Shown: in pieces, positions 41,874 to 50,332 of the stretch
How the letters are laid out: each line of letters begins with the position of its first letter
How positions within the stretch are numbered: position 1 is the first letter of the stretch
Assembly (NCBI GenBank): GCA_009779495.1
Contig: WRED01000004.1
Span: 22,739-86,738, forward strand
Reading direction: 5' to 3'
DNA length: 64,000 nt
From: Oscillospiraceae bacterium
GTDB lineage: Bacteria > Bacillota > Clostridia > Oscillospirales > Acutalibacteraceae
Notes under the pieces: model-generated
Told to the model about the DNA's origin: nothing
The model's database searches: none
Seen by the model: the letters and a program-made list of their open reading frames with translations, nothing else
Program-made: the position numbers and the translations under genes

Positions 41874-44378
41874 ATGGACAAATACACAAACAAAAGCATA
41901 CACCTCATAGGCAACGCGCACCTCGATCCCATCTGGCTGTGGCGGTGGCAGGAGGGCTGCTCGGAGGTCATGCAGACTTTCCGCTCGGCGCTTGACCGCC
42001 TCAATGAGTACGACGACTTCGTGTTTACCTGCTCGTCCGCGTCGTATTACCGCTGGGTCGAGGAGATCGACCCGGATATGTTCAATGAAATCAGAACGCG
42101 GGTTAAGCAGGGAAGATGGGTTCCCGTCAACGGCTGGTGGGTCCAGCCGGACTGCAACATCCCGTCGGGCGAGAGCTTCGCGCGGCAGGCGCTTTACAGC
42201 CAGCTTTACTACCATGAAAAATTCGGGCGGATATGCGAAACGGGCTACAACGTGGACTCGTTCGGCCACAACTGGAATTTGCCGCAGCTTTTGACAAAGG
42301 GCGGAATGCGCACCTACGTGATGATGCGCCCGGATACGTCGGAGAACCCGGACATGCCGCAGGATCTGTTCTGGTGGGACGGGCCTGACGGCACGCGCAT
42401 GCTTACGTACCGCATTCAGCGGTCGTATGCGCGGACGGGGACACACGCCATCGACGAGGAGGTCAAATATCTCGACGGGCGCGCCGACGAAAAGAACCAC
42501 GGCATGATGCTGTTTTACGGCGTGGGCAACCACGGCGGCGGTCCCACGCGCGGCGATATCGAGCACATTATATCGAAGATGGACGGGGGATTTCAGCAGC
42601 TGAAATTTTCCTCGCCGGACGATTATTTTGACGAGATGTGCGCCGCGAGATTTGACATACCCGCGTGGAGCGAGGATTTGCAGCACCATGCCAGCGGCTG
42701 TTATTCCGCGACGTCCATGGTCAAGCAGCTCAACCGCAAGGCCGAAAATTGGCTCCAGGCGGCTGAAAAGTGGAACACCCTGGCGGTGAAGCGGGACGGC
42801 TTGGCGGCGGCGACGGAGGAGCTTGCGAAAGCGTGGAAGGACGTCTGCTTCAACCAGTTCCACGACATACTCTGCGGCTGCTCCATCATGGAGGCCTACG
42901 AGGACGTGCGCGACTCCATGGGCCATGCCATGACCATAGCGGCCCGCGCGGAGAACAACGCGCTGATCAAGCTGGCCGGAAAGGTGGACACGTGGGTCGA
43001 CGGCGTGTCCGACCCGGTGGCGTTAGTGCGGCACGGCCGGAATCATCAGGATTTCCCCCGGCCGGTTATCGTGTTCAACCCGCTTTCTTTCCCGGTGAAC
43101 GTGCCTGTGCGCGCGAGCCAGCCCTCGCAAAGGGTTACGTCCCACGACGGTACGGAGGCGGCGTTCCAGAACGTGCGCTCGTCGCGCTCGAACGATACGC
43201 ACCTCGACACGCTTTTCATGGCAAAGGTTCCGGCCATGGGTTACGCGACGTATTGGCTTGAATTCCGGGAGTGGGATGACTTTGAGAACGAAGCCGTGTC
43301 TGACGTGAAAGCTGACGGCCTGACCATAGAAAACGAGCACATGAGAGTCGTCTTTGATGAACAGGCGGGCGGTATTAAGAGCCTGATCGGCAAGGCCGAC
43401 GGCTATGATTACGCGCAGGGCAAAATCCTCGCGGTTCCGACGGTGATCGACGACCATAAGACGGACACCTGGGCGCATAAGATATTCAAGTTCCACGACA
43501 TCAAGGGCGCGATGAAGCTGGAGAGCATCGAGCTTATCGAAAGCGGCCCGGCAAGAGCGCTCGTGCGTACAAAGCATGTTTTTAACGAGTCATGCTTGAT
43601 CCAGGAGTTCATACTGGCGTCCGGGCAGAAAACCCTGCGCGTCAAGTGCAAGGCCATCTGGCAGGAGCGGTTTACGCTGCTTAAAATGCCGTTTGCACTT
43701 GGGGGCGGCGATCCGGTCTCGACCTACGAGATTCCGGGCGCGTATATAAAGCGCCCCTGTGACGGCGACGAGGAGCCGGCGCAGGCGTGGGCCGACCTGA
43801 CCGTAACCGCGGCAGACGGCACGCGCAGGGGACTGTCCTTGCTCAACGACTCCAAGTACAGCTACGACTGCCCGGTTACGGGCGACGGGGAGACGACGCT
43901 GCGGATAACCCTGCTGCGCAATGTGATTTTTGCGGATCACTACTCTTTCAGGCCGCCCGCGAATTTTAATTTCACCGACGAGGGGCTTCAGCGGTTCGAG
44001 TACGGAATCCGTGTGCACACGGGTGAGGCGGAGGACAGCGGCGTGATGTACGACGCGGCGATGTTCAACGGCCGTCCCGTGGCGTTGGCGGAGGGCTACC
44101 ACAAGGGGAGCGAGCCGCAGTCGGGGAGCTTCCTAACCGTGACGAAGCCGAACATTCTAGTGACGGCTTTCAAGCTGTGTGAGGACGGCTCGGGCGATAC
44201 GATAATTCGCGCCTACGAATGCGAGGGCAAAAACACGCCGCGCGTCGGGTTTGTGTGCAACCTCATAGAGGCGGGGTTCTGGGCGGACTTCGGCAAGCAC
44301 GAGGTCAAGACGTTCAGGATCGACAAGGACGGGTTTGTGAAGGAGACGGACTTCCTTGAGGGAGTTGTTGAGGAGTAG
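41874..44378 (+). CDS. alpha-mannosidase, glycoside hydrolase family 38
   Basis: 834 residues, no signal peptide. The N-terminal metal-binding motif NAHLDPIW has His16 and Asp18. The catalytic nucleophile Asp128 lies in NVDSFGHN. A helical middle domain follows (CFNQFHDILCGCSI provides another zinc-site His-Asp region), and the C-terminal beta-sandwich domains complete the family fold. It removes alpha-linked mannose. AAAGGAG precedes the ATG. Together with GH2 and GH20 in this region it would suit trimming of complex N-glycans inside the cell. Confidence 0.94.
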   Translation: MDKYTNKSIHLIGNAHLDPIWLWRWQEGCSEVMQTFRSALDRLNEYDDFVFTCSSASYYRWVEEIDPDMFNEIRTRVKQGRWVPVNGWWVQPDCNIPSGESFARQALYSQLYYHEKFGRICETGYNVDSFGHNWNLPQLLTKGGMRTYVMMRPDTSENPDMPQDLFWWDGPDGTRMLTYRIQRSYARTGTHAIDEEVKYLDGRADEKNHGMMLFYGVGNHGGGPTRGDIEHIISKMDGGFQQLKFSSPDDYFDEMCAARFDIPAWSEDLQHHASGCYSATSMVKQLNRKAENWLQAAEKWNTLAVKRDGLAAATEELAKAWKDVCFNQFHDILCGCSIMEAYEDVRDSMGHAMTIAARAENNALIKLAGKVDTWVDGVSDPVALVRHGRNHQDFPRPVIVFNPLSFPVNVPVRASQPSQRVTSHDGTEAAFQNVRSSRSNDTHLDTLFMAKVPAMGYATYWLEFREWDDFENEAVSDVKADGLTIENEHMRVVFDEQAGGIKSLIGKADGYDYAQGKILAVPTVIDDHKTDTWAHKIFKFHDIKGAMKLESIELIESGPARALVRTKHVFNESCLIQEFILASGQKTLRVKCKAIWQERFTLLKMPFALGGGDPVSTYEIPGAYIKRPCDGDEEPAQAWADLTVTAADGTRRGLSLLNDSKYSYDCPVTGDGETTLRITLLRNVIFADHYSFRPPANFNFTDEGLQRFEYGIRVHTGEAEDSGVMYDAAMFNGRPVALAEGYHKGSEPQSGSFLTVTKPNILVTAFKLCEDGSGDTIIRAYECEGKNTPRVGFVCNLIEAGFWADFGKHEVKTFRIDKDGFVKETDFLEGVVEE

Positions 44379-44427
44379 TACAAGCCGTAGAAAAAATGAG
44401 GACTTTGTGAATTTTTTTGAATGGGGC

Positions 44428-44456
44428 TTGTAATATTCTCGAAAATAGTATAAAAT
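44428..44456 (+). promoter_or_regulatory. putative promoter of the PrsA-like gene
   Basis: TTGTAA (44428-44433), 17 bases, TAAAAT (44451-44456), 41 bases before the chosen start. Confidence 0.45.
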
Positions 44457-44497
44457 AAGTTGGTTATGTTTTAATACTTATGTAAAGGATGATCAAG

Positions 44498-46282
44498 TTG
44501 GCAAAAAATGAAAAAAGCAAGGCTGAGATCTACCGCGAGGAGCGCAAGGCCAGAATCGCCAAGGCGGCCAAGAAAAACTCCAAAAAAACCGCCAAGAACT
44601 CCCAGATAAAAAAGGTTGTCGGCAAGGCTGTTTTTGCGGTGATCTGCGCCGCCGCCGTTTTGCTTATCAGCTTCAAATTCTTAGGCGACTTCGGCGTGAT
44701 CGCCAGGGCGCAGACCGCGCTTTCTGTAGGCGAGTACAAAATCAGCGTCGCGGAATATTCCTACATGTATTATAAGCAGTACGAAAGACTGGTCAACCAG
44801 ACGTATCAGTATATGCAGCAGTACGGCTACAACGTCTTTGGCTTTGACTACTCTAAGTCACCCGAGGAGCAGGACAGCCCGTATAAGGACGAGGACGAGA
44901 AGCCCATCAAGTGGTCCGATCAGCTGACAAAACAGACCACGAGCTATTTCAACGAATTTTATGTGCTGTACGACAGCGCCGTCAAGGCGGGCGTTGAGAT
45001 GGATGCCGACGATGCCGCCGCCATTGATGAGCAGCTTCAGGTGCTGCGGGATCAGGCCTCCGGCAAGGACAGCGACGGGCAGGCCCCTTCCATGACGCTG
45101 AACTCTTATCTTCGCGTCCAGTACGGCGGCGGAATTAATGAGCGGCTTTTCAGAAAGATGCTGGAGAGGGAGCTTGTCACGCAGAAATACAGCGAACAGA
45201 AGCAAACGGAGATCGAGGATAAATACCCCGACGAGGTTCTTGACGAGGAGTACAAGGAAAATCCCGGCGATCACGACGCGGTCGATCTGCGCATATACGG
45301 CTTCAGTATAGAGACGCTGACGGCGGAAGAGGACGAGACGGATGAGCAGCTTGCCGCGCGGCAAAAGGCGGCGGACGCCGAGCTGAAAGCCAAGGCCGAC
45401 GCTTTTATTGAGGCCGCGACGGACGAGGCCGCTTTCATGGCTAAGGCCGCCGAGCAGTACGCCATTGAGAAAGAGGCCGAAAAGGCCAAGGCCGATGAAG
45501 CTGACCACGACCATGACGGCGACGGAGTTCCCGATCACGAAGCGGACGCGCATGTTGACGCGGAGGCGGCGGAGGACGAATTCGACGCCGATGCCGCGAC
45601 GAAGGCATTCTACCGCACAAAATCCAGTCTGACCAGCAATATTTCCGAGGACATCGCGGCGTGGGCTTTCGACAGCGCGCGCAAGGCCGGCGACAAGAGT
45701 GTGTTCGAGACAGAAAGCGCCTATCTTGTTGTCTACCTGGCAAAGAAGCAGTATCCCGTGCCGACGGTTGCGGTCCGCCACATCCTGTTTATGACGGTCG
45801 ATCATGAAACCGGCGAGCCGCTTTCCGACGAGCAGATCGCCGTCCAAAAGCAGAAGAGCGAGGACATCTATGAGGAGTGGAAAGCCGGAGCCAAGACCGA
45901 GGATTCATTTGCCGAGCTTGCCAACCTGAACAGCGAGGACGGTGGATCCAGCGCCACAGGCGGACTCTATGAGGGGGTCGCGCCCGGCGATATGGTGGGT
46001 GAGTTTAACGACTGGATATTTGACGCAAAGCGCAAGGCCGGCGACTCGGACATCATTGAAAGCGACTACGGCTATCACATTATGTATTTCGTCGGCAACC
46101 CGAGCTTCAAGTACCGCACCGATCTTCGAACCAGCCATACGCAGGATGACTATTCGGCCTGGCTTGAAGAAGAAATGGGCAAAGACGAATACAAGCTGAC
46201 CGAAAACGCCGCTAACCTGGACAGGGCGTACAAGAAAGCGTATGTTTTAGTCAACTCGCTTGTGAGAAGGATCCAAGGCTAG
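44498..46282 (+). CDS. membrane-anchored parvulin-type peptidylprolyl isomerase (PrsA-like)
   Basis: 594 residues. A basic lysine-rich cytoplasmic head and one membrane segment (about residues 41-62) are followed by a SurA/PrsA N-terminal helical region. The parvulin domain starts at VAVRHILFM (about 422), with GGSSATGGLYEG and SDYGYHIMYF near its end. Residues 325-360 form an unusual acidic His-rich insert (DHDHDGDGVPDHEADAHVD) like a thrombospondin-3 calcium loop. It assists folding of secreted proteins outside the membrane. TTG 44498 is preferred: AAAGGA is 9 bases upstream, whereas ATG 44489 overlaps it. Its TAG stop is the first unit of heptad array E3. Confidence 0.85.
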   Translation: MAKNEKSKAEIYREERKARIAKAAKKNSKKTAKNSQIKKVVGKAVFAVICAAAVLLISFKFLGDFGVIARAQTALSVGEYKISVAEYSYMYYKQYERLVNQTYQYMQQYGYNVFGFDYSKSPEEQDSPYKDEDEKPIKWSDQLTKQTTSYFNEFYVLYDSAVKAGVEMDADDAAAIDEQLQVLRDQASGKDSDGQAPSMTLNSYLRVQYGGGINERLFRKMLERELVTQKYSEQKQTEIEDKYPDEVLDEEYKENPGDHDAVDLRIYGFSIETLTAEEDETDEQLAARQKAADAELKAKADAFIEAATDEAAFMAKAAEQYAIEKEAEKAKADEADHDHDGDGVPDHEADAHVDAEAAEDEFDADAATKAFYRTKSSLTSNISEDIAAWAFDSARKAGDKSVFETESAYLVVYLAKKQYPVPTVAVRHILFMTVDHETGEPLSDEQIAVQKQKSEDIYEEWKAGAKTEDSFAELANLNSEDGGSSATGGLYEGVAPGDMVGEFNDWIFDAKRKAGDSDIIESDYGYHIMYFVGNPSFKYRTDLRTSHTQDDYSAWLEEEMGKDEYKLTENAANLDRAYKKAYVLVNSLVRRIQG

Positions 46283-46351
46283 ATTCTAGACAGTAGACGT
46301 TAGATGAGGTTAGGGTAAGTTTTGCGCTTACCCTAACCTCGTTTGTTTTTT
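46280..46351 (+). repeat. heptad TAGAYNN array E3 fused to a terminator hairpin
   Basis: Four 7-bp units (TAGATTC, TAGACAG, TAGACGT, TAGATGA) begin at the stop codon of the foldase gene. They run straight into a perfect 14-bp stem (GAGGTTAGGGTAAG 46306-46319 / complement 46327-46340) and a T-rich tract, so the array and a strong terminator form one unit. Confidence 0.8.
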
Positions 46352-46356
46352 TGACT

Positions 46357-46509
46357 TTATACGTTCTTCGATTTTCGTTTGCCTGTTTTGAGCTTGCCCT
46401 TTATTTCCGGCACGGGTTCGGCAGAATTTTTCGGGATGTGGGTTTTGCGGTTGCTTTCCGTGCCGTGGGGCTGCTTCGGGTCGGGACGCCGCATTCCTGC
46501 TTTTGCCAA
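46357..46509 (-). CDS. small basic protein, 50 residues, conserved-looking
   Basis: Read from a TTG at 46509 with a perfect AGGAGG 8 bases upstream (46518-46523). It encodes 50 residues starting (M)AKAGMRRPDPKQPHG and ending KTGKRKSKNV. It is very basic, Pro-rich and apparently unstructured, with a PEIKGKLKTGK segment. I have the impression of similar small proteins in Clostridia but cannot name a family. It is bracketed by two heptad-array/hairpin units (46280-46351 and 46526-46593). Codon use is coherent and the ribosome site strong, so I consider it a real gene. Confidence 0.6.
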   Translation of the reverse strand: MAKAGMRRPDPKQPHGTESNRKTHIPKNSAEPVPEIKGKLKTGKRKSKNV

Positions 46510-46525
46510 GGGGGGAAACCTCCTC

Positions 46526-46593
46526 TAGATTTTAGACTGTAGATTGCAGACATTAGACGAGGTTAGGGTAAGTTTTGTGCTTATCCTAACCTC
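46526..46593 (+). repeat. heptad TAGAYNN array E4 with hairpin, second copy
   Basis: Five 7-bp units (one with CAGA) followed by the same GAGGTTAGGGTAAG stem (46559-46572) and its complement with one change (46580-46593). It is a near copy of the E3 unit 240 bases away, but here not attached to a plus-strand stop codon. Confidence 0.78.
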
Positions 46594-46596
46594 GTA

Positions 46597-46696
46597 TGTA
46601 ATACTCCTTAAAATCATAGCAAAAAATTGTGCAAAATCCATGGGTCAAAGCTTTTACTTATTTTTTGTTGATTTTATAGTCGTTAAGGTGTATATT
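46597..46696 (-). repeat. roughly 100-bp imperfect palindromic repeat, copy C
   Basis: Reverse orientation, with the ends ATACACCTTAACGACTATAA and GATTTTAAGGAGTATTAC and the central CCATGGATTTTGC. It aligns with copies A and B over its length and abuts the E4 hairpin. Confidence 0.75.
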
Positions 46697-46740
46697 ATAT
46701 TGTTTCCTGGTGTCGGAAAAATATTCGCCGTGTTTTATAG

Positions 46741-47709
46741 TTACTTGAAAAGCTTCCGGTTCGCAAACTCCTCTGCGAACCAAACCTCCGAAATCTCAAA
46801 TTCTTTGCCGTTCAGGTACGCAAGCGCCCCCGCGCCGGACGTGAAGTCAAACGCCAGCTTGTATGAGCACAGGAACTGCTTTTTGTAGCCGAGAGCCTTG
46901 TTCAGCGCGTTTTTGCCGTATTTTCCGTCGCCCAAAAGGGGGTGCCCTATACAGGCGAGGTGCGCGCGTATCTGATGCGTGCGCCCCGTCAGCAGCTCGA
47001 CCTCCAGCAGGCTCAGGCCGCCGAAAGAGTCCAGCACGCGGTATCTTGTGCGAATCTCTTTCGATCCGTCACGCGCCGCCGGATAGACGAACACCTTGTT
47101 CTTGTTTTCATCCTTGAAAAGCCAGCCCGTAAGCGTCGCGGCGGGTTTTTCCGGCGTACCGTGGATGACGCACAGATACAGCTTGCGCAGCTCGCGGGAC
47201 TTCATCTTTTCGTTGAGGATGCGCAGGGACTCGGCGTTTTTCGCGGCGACGACGATGCCGCAGGTGTTGCGGTCAATGCGGTTGACGAGCGACGGCGCGA
47301 AAGACTGCTCGCCGCCGGGGTCGAACTCGCCCTTTTCAAAGAGGTAACGCTTGACGCGCGTGATGAGCGTGTCGCGGTACTCCGTATCGTCGGGATGGGA
47401 CAGCAGGCCGGCTTTTTTATTCAGAAGCAGGATGTTTTCGTCCTCATAGACAATGTCGAGCTTCCCTGACGCGGACATAAAGTCATAGCGCGTATCGGGT
47501 TTTATGAAAAACTCGTCGCCGATATACAGCTCAAGCATGTCGCTCTCACGGAGCCGCGTACTGATTTCGGCGCGTTTGCCGTTGAGCTTTATGCGCTTTA
47601 AGCGAATGTATTTGTACATAAGCGCCGGCGGCAGCGCGGGCAGGCTTTTTTGCAGGAATTTGTCGAGGCGCTGGCCGGAGTCGTTTTTGCCGATGAGGAG
47701 GGTTTTCAA
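46741..47709 (-). CDS. RluA-family pseudouridine synthase
   Basis: 322 residues. An N-terminal S4-like RNA-binding domain (RLDKFLQKSLPALPPALMYK...KRIKLNGKR) is followed by the catalytic domain. The conserved Asp146 lies in NRIDRNTCG, and GRTHQIRAHLACIGHPLLGD carries the second conserved motif. It isomerises uridines in rRNA or tRNA; the site cannot be inferred. Its ATG overlaps the upstream acyltransferase stop in an ATGA, so the two are translationally coupled. Confidence 0.92.
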   Translation of the reverse strand: MKTLLIGKNDSGQRLDKFLQKSLPALPPALMYKYIRLKRIKLNGKRAEISTRLRESDMLELYIGDEFFIKPDTRYDFMSASGKLDIVYEDENILLLNKKAGLLSHPDDTEYRDTLITRVKRYLFEKGEFDPGGEQSFAPSLVNRIDRNTCGIVVAAKNAESLRILNEKMKSRELRKLYLCVIHGTPEKPAATLTGWLFKDENKNKVFVYPAARDGSKEIRTRYRVLDSFGGLSLLEVELLTGRTHQIRAHLACIGHPLLGDGKYGKNALNKALGYKKQFLCSYKLAFDFTSGAGALAYLNGKEFEISEVWFAEEFANRKLFK

Positions 47710-48773
47710 GATGGGTTAGACTCCTTCGTTCTGATCTTAATATTCTGCAGCCAGTGGAACGGTATCGTGAACGGCTTCAATGAAAAGACCACCGTAACCG
47801 CCAGGGCGATCAGGCAGAGCAGCGCGATACCGCCCGGCGAGTCGAACAGCAGGTACCACTTGTACTGGCGGTTTGCCAGATATAGAAATACATGTAAAAC
47901 ATATACGGAGAGCGTTTCCTGACCCAGCTGCGTAAAAATTGCCTTGCCGTGCGGGACAAGCGCCAAAAACGAAACGATCATTGCCGCCGCGATGACGTAA
48001 AAACACAGCCGGGCCGTCCATTCGGTGTATGGCGGGAACATGGCGAGGGCCTTGATCTTTGAATAGGGCGTGTTGCAGGTCATGAGCGTGTCGATGACCG
48101 TTTTGGGCCAAATCAGGCTGACAGCGGCCACGGCGGCGAAAACGCCCGCGCCGGCTACGCGGAATTTCCGATTGCGCAGTTTATCAATGTGCTCCTGCGT
48201 GACGTAGTAGCCCGCCATGAAAAACGGCAGGTGCACGAACAGGCGGGAAAGCGAGAGCAACTGGGCGGCGCCGTTTTCATAGCCGATGAGAAGGCCGGCC
48301 AAAACGCCCGTGACCATGACGTGCCCCGGCTTGAAGTAGTCGAGAACCGGCAGCATGACATACCACAGGATCAGGCACTGCAAAAACCACAGTGCGGGGC
48401 GCGCATTCAGCAGGCTTGGGACGGCGTTCGCGCCGAGGACATACTTCTGGAACACGAAGAAGCAGGTCTGCCCGGCAAGATACAGGATGACATAGGTCGC
48501 GACGCGCTGGACCTTGATTTCCCGCGACTTTGAAATGTACCGCTTGGCGAAGAAGCCCGAAATGAAGATCAGCGCGGGCATATGGAAATAGTTGATCACC
48601 GCCCAAAGCACGGAGATGAACGTGTTGCTCCGCAGCGACGACGTCGAGTGCGCCAGAACCACCAAAAAAATCAGGATGAATTTCGCGTTATCAAAGTAAT
48701 ACAGGCGGCCTTTGCTGTCGGATATGGAATTTTTGTCGTAAAGTAAACTACCGGTTTTGCGTAGCTTTTCTAT
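47706..48773 (-). CDS. acyltransferase 3 family membrane protein with apparent ATA start
   Basis: About 355 residues with ten or so membrane segments. The family's first helix YYFDNAKFILIFLVVLAHS (residues 26-44) with its Asp and terminal His, plus FHMPALIFISGFF, identify an AT3 enzyme that O-acylates envelope glycans. The open frame has no ATG, GTG or TTG upstream of this helix. The only plausible start is ATA at 48773, 9 bases after AAAGAGG. A TTG at 48665 would cut helix 1 in half. Either a start-codon mutation or a rare ATA start is implied. The stop overlaps the RluA ATG. Confidence 0.75.
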   Translation of the reverse strand: MEKLRKTGSLLYDKNSISDSKGRLYYFDNAKFILIFLVVLAHSTSSLRSNTFISVLWAVINYFHMPALIFISGFFAKRYISKSREIKVQRVATYVILYLAGQTCFFVFQKYVLGANAVPSLLNARPALWFLQCLILWYVMLPVLDYFKPGHVMVTGVLAGLLIGYENGAAQLLSLSRLFVHLPFFMAGYYVTQEHIDKLRNRKFRVAGAGVFAAVAAVSLIWPKTVIDTLMTCNTPYSKIKALAMFPPYTEWTARLCFYVIAAAMIVSFLALVPHGKAIFTQLGQETLSVYVLHVFLYLANRQYKWYLLFDSPGGIALLCLIALAVTVVFSLKPFTIPFHWLQNIKIRTKESNPS

Positions 48774-48837
48774 GTTTCTCTACCTCTTTTTCTGTTTTTC
48801 TAATTATTCATACCGTGGATGACCGAAAGTAGGTCAA

Positions 48838-50181
48838 TCAATCAGAATTGCCCACCCTGCGGAAAAACTTAACATAGGTGTCCGCCCACTTTGACACCGC
48901 GAACGTGTTATACTTAGGCGGCAGCATGGCGCATATGGCGGCGGCGGCCGCTACCTGTGAGCCTACCTTGATGATTTTTGTCAGAAGTATTTTGTCCGTG
49001 CAGACGGCTTTCGCGCGCTCGACAAAGTCACCAAAGGTCATTTTCAGCATGGAACCGATATTTGTGACGCCGGTACCCAGGGAGGAAAACTCCTTGACGG
49101 TGAGGATGCCATTGTCGAAGATGAAGTCAAGCTCCGGGCCGTTAAGCTTCAAAAGGAACAGCTTGAGGCAGGCCATCGCCGCGTAGCCCGAGCCAAGCGC
49201 CCGGTAATATTCAAGCTGGTAAGGCCAAAGCGTTTCGGCGGTGTAAGCGCCGTTTTTATCGTCCGTTATCGCTTTGACAAGCATATGTGACGCTTTCAGG
49301 GAGTTCGCTATGCCGGAGCCGATGATCGGCACGGTCATGAACGCGCTGTCGCCGATGGCGGCGTAACCGTCCGCGACCAGGACGGACAGGGGCTGGCGCA
49401 CGGGTATATTCACGAACTCGCCGCCGCGCATCACCTCTGTGCCCAAATGCGGGTTGTGCCTGCGGAGAGCCTCAAGCGCGTTTTCAACCTCGATCATGCC
49501 GAACGGCTCGAAGCGTCCGATGAGCACGTCCACGAACTCACCCTCCGTGGCGAGCCAGGCGATGCGCCGCTCGCCCTCGTGCAGGATGGAGACCTGATAA
49601 AGGCGCTCCGGGCAAAAATCGCCGACGCGGTTATAAAACGCGCGGTAGACGAAGAACTGTTCATTTTTCCCAACGCTGTGTTCAACGCCGCACATCTTCG
49701 GCAACCCCTGGCGGATGGGCGAGTTCAGCCCCGCCGCGTCGATCACAAGATCGGCCAAATAGCCGCCTCTGTTTGTTTCAACGCCCGCGACGCGATTGCC
49801 CAGCATGACAGGCGCGATTATCCTGCGGCCGAATTTGAGCTTGACGCCGCACTTTTCGGCATGATCGATCAGGTGCGCGTAGATGTCGGAGCGCTCCATT
49901 TTGATCTCGCGCTCGTCGTCTGAAATCTCCTGCGTCACGGGCGTCCGGCGCGACGGGCTGTAAAACGTCATGTTCTCCTTTAAGGTATATTTGTCGCTTT
50001 GAGGGTAGGGGATGATGGCGGCGCTGAGCGAACGGGGGTCGAAGATATCCGTCCAGTCATAGCCTAGTTTGTCCCGTTTTCCCCTCTCGATCACGGTGAC
50101 GTCATAGCCCTTTTTCGCGAGCTGCGCCGCCGCCGCCAAACCGCCGTGCCCCGCACCCGCGACGATGATTGTTTTACCCAT
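48838..50181 (-). CDS. FAD-dependent oxidoreductase, geranylgeranyl-reductase-like
   Basis: 447 residues from ATG 50181 behind AAAGGGTG. The FAD dinucleotide fold GAGHGGLAAAAQLAKKG occurs near the N-terminus, with VTVIERG closing the motif. VIDAAGLNSPIR and YAAIGDSAFMTVPIIGSGIANSL are the second FAD contacts typical of the GGR/PHBH superfamily. A hydrophobic C-terminal part suggests membrane proximity. Likely reduces isoprenoid or related double bonds, or acts as a hydroxylase; substrate unknown. Same strand as the AT3-RluA unit but with its own gap. Confidence 0.8.
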   Translation of the reverse strand: MGKTIIVAGAGHGGLAAAAQLAKKGYDVTVIERGKRDKLGYDWTDIFDPRSLSAAIIPYPQSDKYTLKENMTFYSPSRRTPVTQEISDDEREIKMERSDIYAHLIDHAEKCGVKLKFGRRIIAPVMLGNRVAGVETNRGGYLADLVIDAAGLNSPIRQGLPKMCGVEHSVGKNEQFFVYRAFYNRVGDFCPERLYQVSILHEGERRIAWLATEGEFVDVLIGRFEPFGMIEVENALEALRRHNPHLGTEVMRGGEFVNIPVRQPLSVLVADGYAAIGDSAFMTVPIIGSGIANSLKASHMLVKAITDDKNGAYTAETLWPYQLEYYRALGSGYAAMACLKLFLLKLNGPELDFIFDNGILTVKEFSSLGTGVTNIGSMLKMTFGDFVERAKAVCTDKILLTKIIKVGSQVAAAAAICAMLPPKYNTFAVSKWADTYVKFFRRVGNSD

Positions 50182-50250
50182 AGTTCTGCACCCTTTCTTT
50201 TTTTCGGAATTCATACTATCCCGCGACTAAAACCGTTGCATCTTTGCGGC

Positions 50251-50330
50251 TGATTTTTCACCACGCCGTGTTGTCCTCCTCGACTTGCGTCAGCAAGCCT
50301 TCGTCGTCCGCCTTGCGTGGCAAAAAATCA
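50251..50330. repeat. 80-bp element with TGATTTTT terminal inverted repeats
   Basis: Ends TGATTTTTCACCACGC and GCGTGGCAAAAAATCA are inverted with two mismatches over 16 bp. It lies 3 bases beyond the EamA gene stop (50333). Its left end and layout match the element truncated at the window's end (63893-64000). Confidence 0.6.
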
Positions 50331-50332
50331 TC

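Noticed and set aside
41856..42926. 356-codon minus-strand open frame opposite the GH38 gene
   Set aside because: Arg/Val/His-rich antisense composition with no recognisable motif and no convincing ribosome site; the plus-strand alpha-mannosidase explains the region.
44858..45847. 329-codon minus-strand open frame opposite the PrsA-like gene
   Set aside because: Antisense shadow of the low-complexity Ala/Glu/Lys-rich coding strand.
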